NCBI RefSeq assembly: GCF_000733925.1
Contig: NZ_JPOO01000003.1
Coordinates: 558,001-622,000, forward strand
Direction: 5' to 3'
Origin: Arenibacter algicola
GTDB lineage: Bacteria > Bacteroidota > Bacteroidia > Flavobacteriales > Flavobacteriaceae
Length of the DNA stretch: 64,000 bases
How positions within the stretch are numbered: position 1 is the stretch's first letter; every line of letters starts with the position of its first letter. The notes below the pieces were generated by a model. The model searched no databases, was not told where the DNA came from, and saw only the letters and a list, made by a program, of their open reading frames with translations. Made by a program: the position numbers and the translations under genes. Of the stretch, positions 62,288 to 64,000 are shown piece after piece.

Positions 62288-64000
62288 ATGATTAAAAATA
62301 CACTTGCCTTATTGATTTTATTACTTTCCGGAGCCTTACACGCCCATACCATAAGTGGAACAATAACCAACCAGGACAGCACGCCCCTAAGCGGAGTAGG
62401 GGTTTACAATAAAAATACAGGTAATTATACTTACAGTAATAATTCGGGAGCCTTTAGCCTAGCAAACGTGAGCGTTAATGATCACATTTATTTTTACAGT
62501 CTTGGGTTCAAGAACAAAGAACTGCTGATAACTGAAAATCAATTGGATACAACGCTAGAAATTGTCCTGGAAGAGGCTGCAGTTTCCCTGGACCAGGTGG
62601 TACTGGTATCCAATATAAATGCCATGAGCAGTTTTGTAAACGTGGACGTTAAATCCGATCCCGTTAAATCTTCCCAGGAAATCCTTAGAAAAGTACCTGG
62701 CCTCATTATAGGGCAGCATGCCGGTGGCGGTAAGGCCGAACAAATATTCCTAAGGGGGTTTGATATAGACCACGGAACGGATATCGCTATAAATGTGGAT
62801 GGTTTACCCGTAAACATGGTATCCCATGCCCACGGCCAAGGATATGCCGATATGCATTTCATTATTCCGGAAACCATCGATAATATAGATTTTGGCAAAG
62901 GACCATACTATGCCGAGAAGGGTAACTTTAATACCGCCGGCTATGTGGACCTGACCACCAAGAAAACATTGGACAAAAACGTAATTAGCATGGAGGCCGG
63001 AAAATATAATACCCTAAGAGGCTTGGGGATGCTGAAACTATTGGAAAGCGATGATGACAATGCCTATATAGCCTCAGAATATTTAATTTCCGATGGCGTT
63101 TTTGAATCGCCCCAGAATTTCAATAGAATAAACATTATGGGACGGTACAATCATAAGGACGATGCCGGCAACGAAGTGAATTTAACGGCCTCCCACTTTC
63201 AGAGCAAATGGGACGCTTCTGGACAAATTCCCCAACGGGCAGTCGATAATGGAAGCATTGGCAGGTTTGGCGCCATTGATGATACCGAGGGGGGCAATAC
63301 CAGCCGTACCAACCTATTGGTGAACCATGACAAACAATTGGATCAGCATAGTCGATTTAAATCCAAGTTTTTTATTTCAAAATATGATTTTGAACTTTAT
63401 TCCAATTTTACATTTTTCCTTGAGGATCCCGTGAATGGCGATCAAATAAAGCAAAAGGAAAATAGAACCCTAATTGGAGGAGAAACCAGTTATGATAAAA
63501 CCATACACTTGGACCAAAATAATTCTCAATTCCGATTCAATATGGGTATAGGCTTTAGATACGACGACATTAACGAGGTAGAGCTTTCCCATACCCTAAA
63601 CAGGAAGACTACCTTGGACCGACTTGCATATGGCAATATTGATGAATTGAATGCCTATGGATTCTTCAATATAAATTACAAAATCAACAAGTGGAACATT
63701 AATCCTGGTGTACGTCTGGATTATTTAAAATTCGATTATGAAAATCTATTGTCGACCACTTATGACCAAAAAAGTGAAAACAAATTGGTGGTCAGTCCCA
63801 AGTTAAATACCATTTACCAAGCCTCTCAAGACCTTCAACTGTATGCCAAAACCGGGATTAGCTTTCATTCCAATGATACCAGGGTAGTCACCGCCAATAA
63901 TGGGGAAAGTATATTGCCATTGGCCTTCGGGGCCGATGTAGGAACCATATACAAACCACAAGACCGATTGGTATTAAATTTGGCCTTGTGGCATCTTTTT
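62288..64000 (+). CDS. TonB-dependent receptor, cut by the window edge
   Basis: A frame from ATG 62288 that stays open to the last base (571 codons seen). The signal peptide (MIKNTLALLILLLSGALHA) is followed by a carboxypeptidase-like domain (HTISGTITNQDSTPLSGVGVYNKNTGNY ... TLEIVLEEAA), a plug domain (SSQEILRKVPGLIIGQHAGGGKAEQIFLRGFDIDHGTDIAINVDGLPVNMVSHAHGQGYADMHF) and a beta-barrel begun at about residue 210. The His-rich SHAHGQGYADMHF segment and the neighbouring His-rich protein point to metal or metal-complex import. It is truncated only by the window. Confidence 0.9.
   Translation, partial: MIKNTLALLILLLSGALHAHTISGTITNQDSTPLSGVGVYNKNTGNYTYSNNSGAFSLANVSVNDHIYFYSLGFKNKELLITENQLDTTLEIVLEEAAVSLDQVVLVSNINAMSSFVNVDVKSDPVKSSQEILRKVPGLIIGQHAGGGKAEQIFLRGFDIDHGTDIAINVDGLPVNMVSHAHGQGYADMHFIIPETIDNIDFGKGPYYAEKGNFNTAGYVDLTTKKTLDKNVISMEAGKYNTLRGLGMLKLLESDDDNAYIASEYLISDGVFESPQNFNRINIMGRYNHKDDAGNEVNLTASHFQSKWDASGQIPQRAVDNGSIGRFGAIDDTEGGNTSRTNLLVNHDKQLDQHSRFKSKFFISKYDFELYSNFTFFLEDPVNGDQIKQKENRTLIGGETSYDKTIHLDQNNSQFRFNMGIGFRYDDINEVELSHTLNRKTTLDRLAYGNIDELNAYGFFNINYKINKWNINPGVRLDYLKFDYENLLSTTYDQKSENKLVVSPKLNTIYQASQDLQLYAKTGISFHSNDTRVVTANNGESILPLAFGADVGTIYKPQDRLVLNLALWHLF

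Overview
The window looks like chromosomal DNA of a marine-type member of the Flavobacteriaceae (Bacteroidota). Supporting signs are low GC and A/T-rich intergenic DNA, start codons without clear Shine-Dalgarno sequences, candidate -7 boxes of the TAnnTTTG type, a short primary sigma factor without region 1.1, TonB receptor and carboxypeptidase-like regulatory domain proteins, SPFH and VWA membrane proteins, and many neighbouring proteins of types common in this family. I found no rRNA, tRNA or CRISPR array.

Layout. 1-2843: a VWA membrane protein cut by the window edge, then an SPFH/prohibitin protein. 2905-10861: a complete histidine operon (hisG, a GNAT gene, hisD, C, B, H, A, F, IE). It is preceded by a leader peptide with four consecutive His codons and an intrinsic terminator, a classical attenuator. 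10989-24311: housekeeping and hypothetical genes, including a GH109-like Gfo/Idh/MocA protein, a DUF1853 protein, a VWA/MoxR-type ATPase pair, a TruA-like protein, CorA, CysE/CysM, a thioesterase and an M19 dipeptidase. 24402-28063: a hybrid histidine kinase whose H-box histidine is replaced by Asp, followed by a membrane-anchored HEAT-like protein. 28183-28564: a compact unit with a promoter candidate, two homologous 32-33 residue acidic peptides and a strong terminator. This is the best candidate for something undescribed. 28572-34919: the primary sigma factor, a DEAD/DEAH helicase, a glycosyltransferase, MenB and a half-length helicase-like protein flanked by a duplicated terminator-containing element.

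34984-44496: envelope proteins (plug-only TonB-like protein, 3D-domain lipoprotein, amidase, M14 peptidase, a phosphodiesterase/alkaline phosphatase fusion), an FRG-domain gene in a gene-poor stretch, and an unlisted 55-residue membrane protein. 44525-46072: a decayed IS1182-type element with an internal deletion. 46106-49232: an OmpA-like lipoprotein, a VWA lipoprotein and a NagB-like enzyme. 49407-59004: a molybdenum hydroxylase (IorAB type) together with cofactor genes moaD, moaA, mobA, moeB-like, moeA, xdhC and mocA, interrupted by a YdjC-type deacetylase. moaC and moaE are not in the window. 59055-59640: a degenerate long-unit repeat array. 59786-64000: a secreted amidohydrolase, a His-rich secreted or membrane protein and a TonB receptor that runs off the window.

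Several units work together. The his genes give the whole pathway under one attenuator. CysE makes O-acetylserine for CysM. The molybdenum cluster supplies an enzyme with most of its own cofactor assembly. The His-rich protein and the TonB receptor suggest metal handling. All functions are assigned by reading motifs in the sequence; no database search was run.
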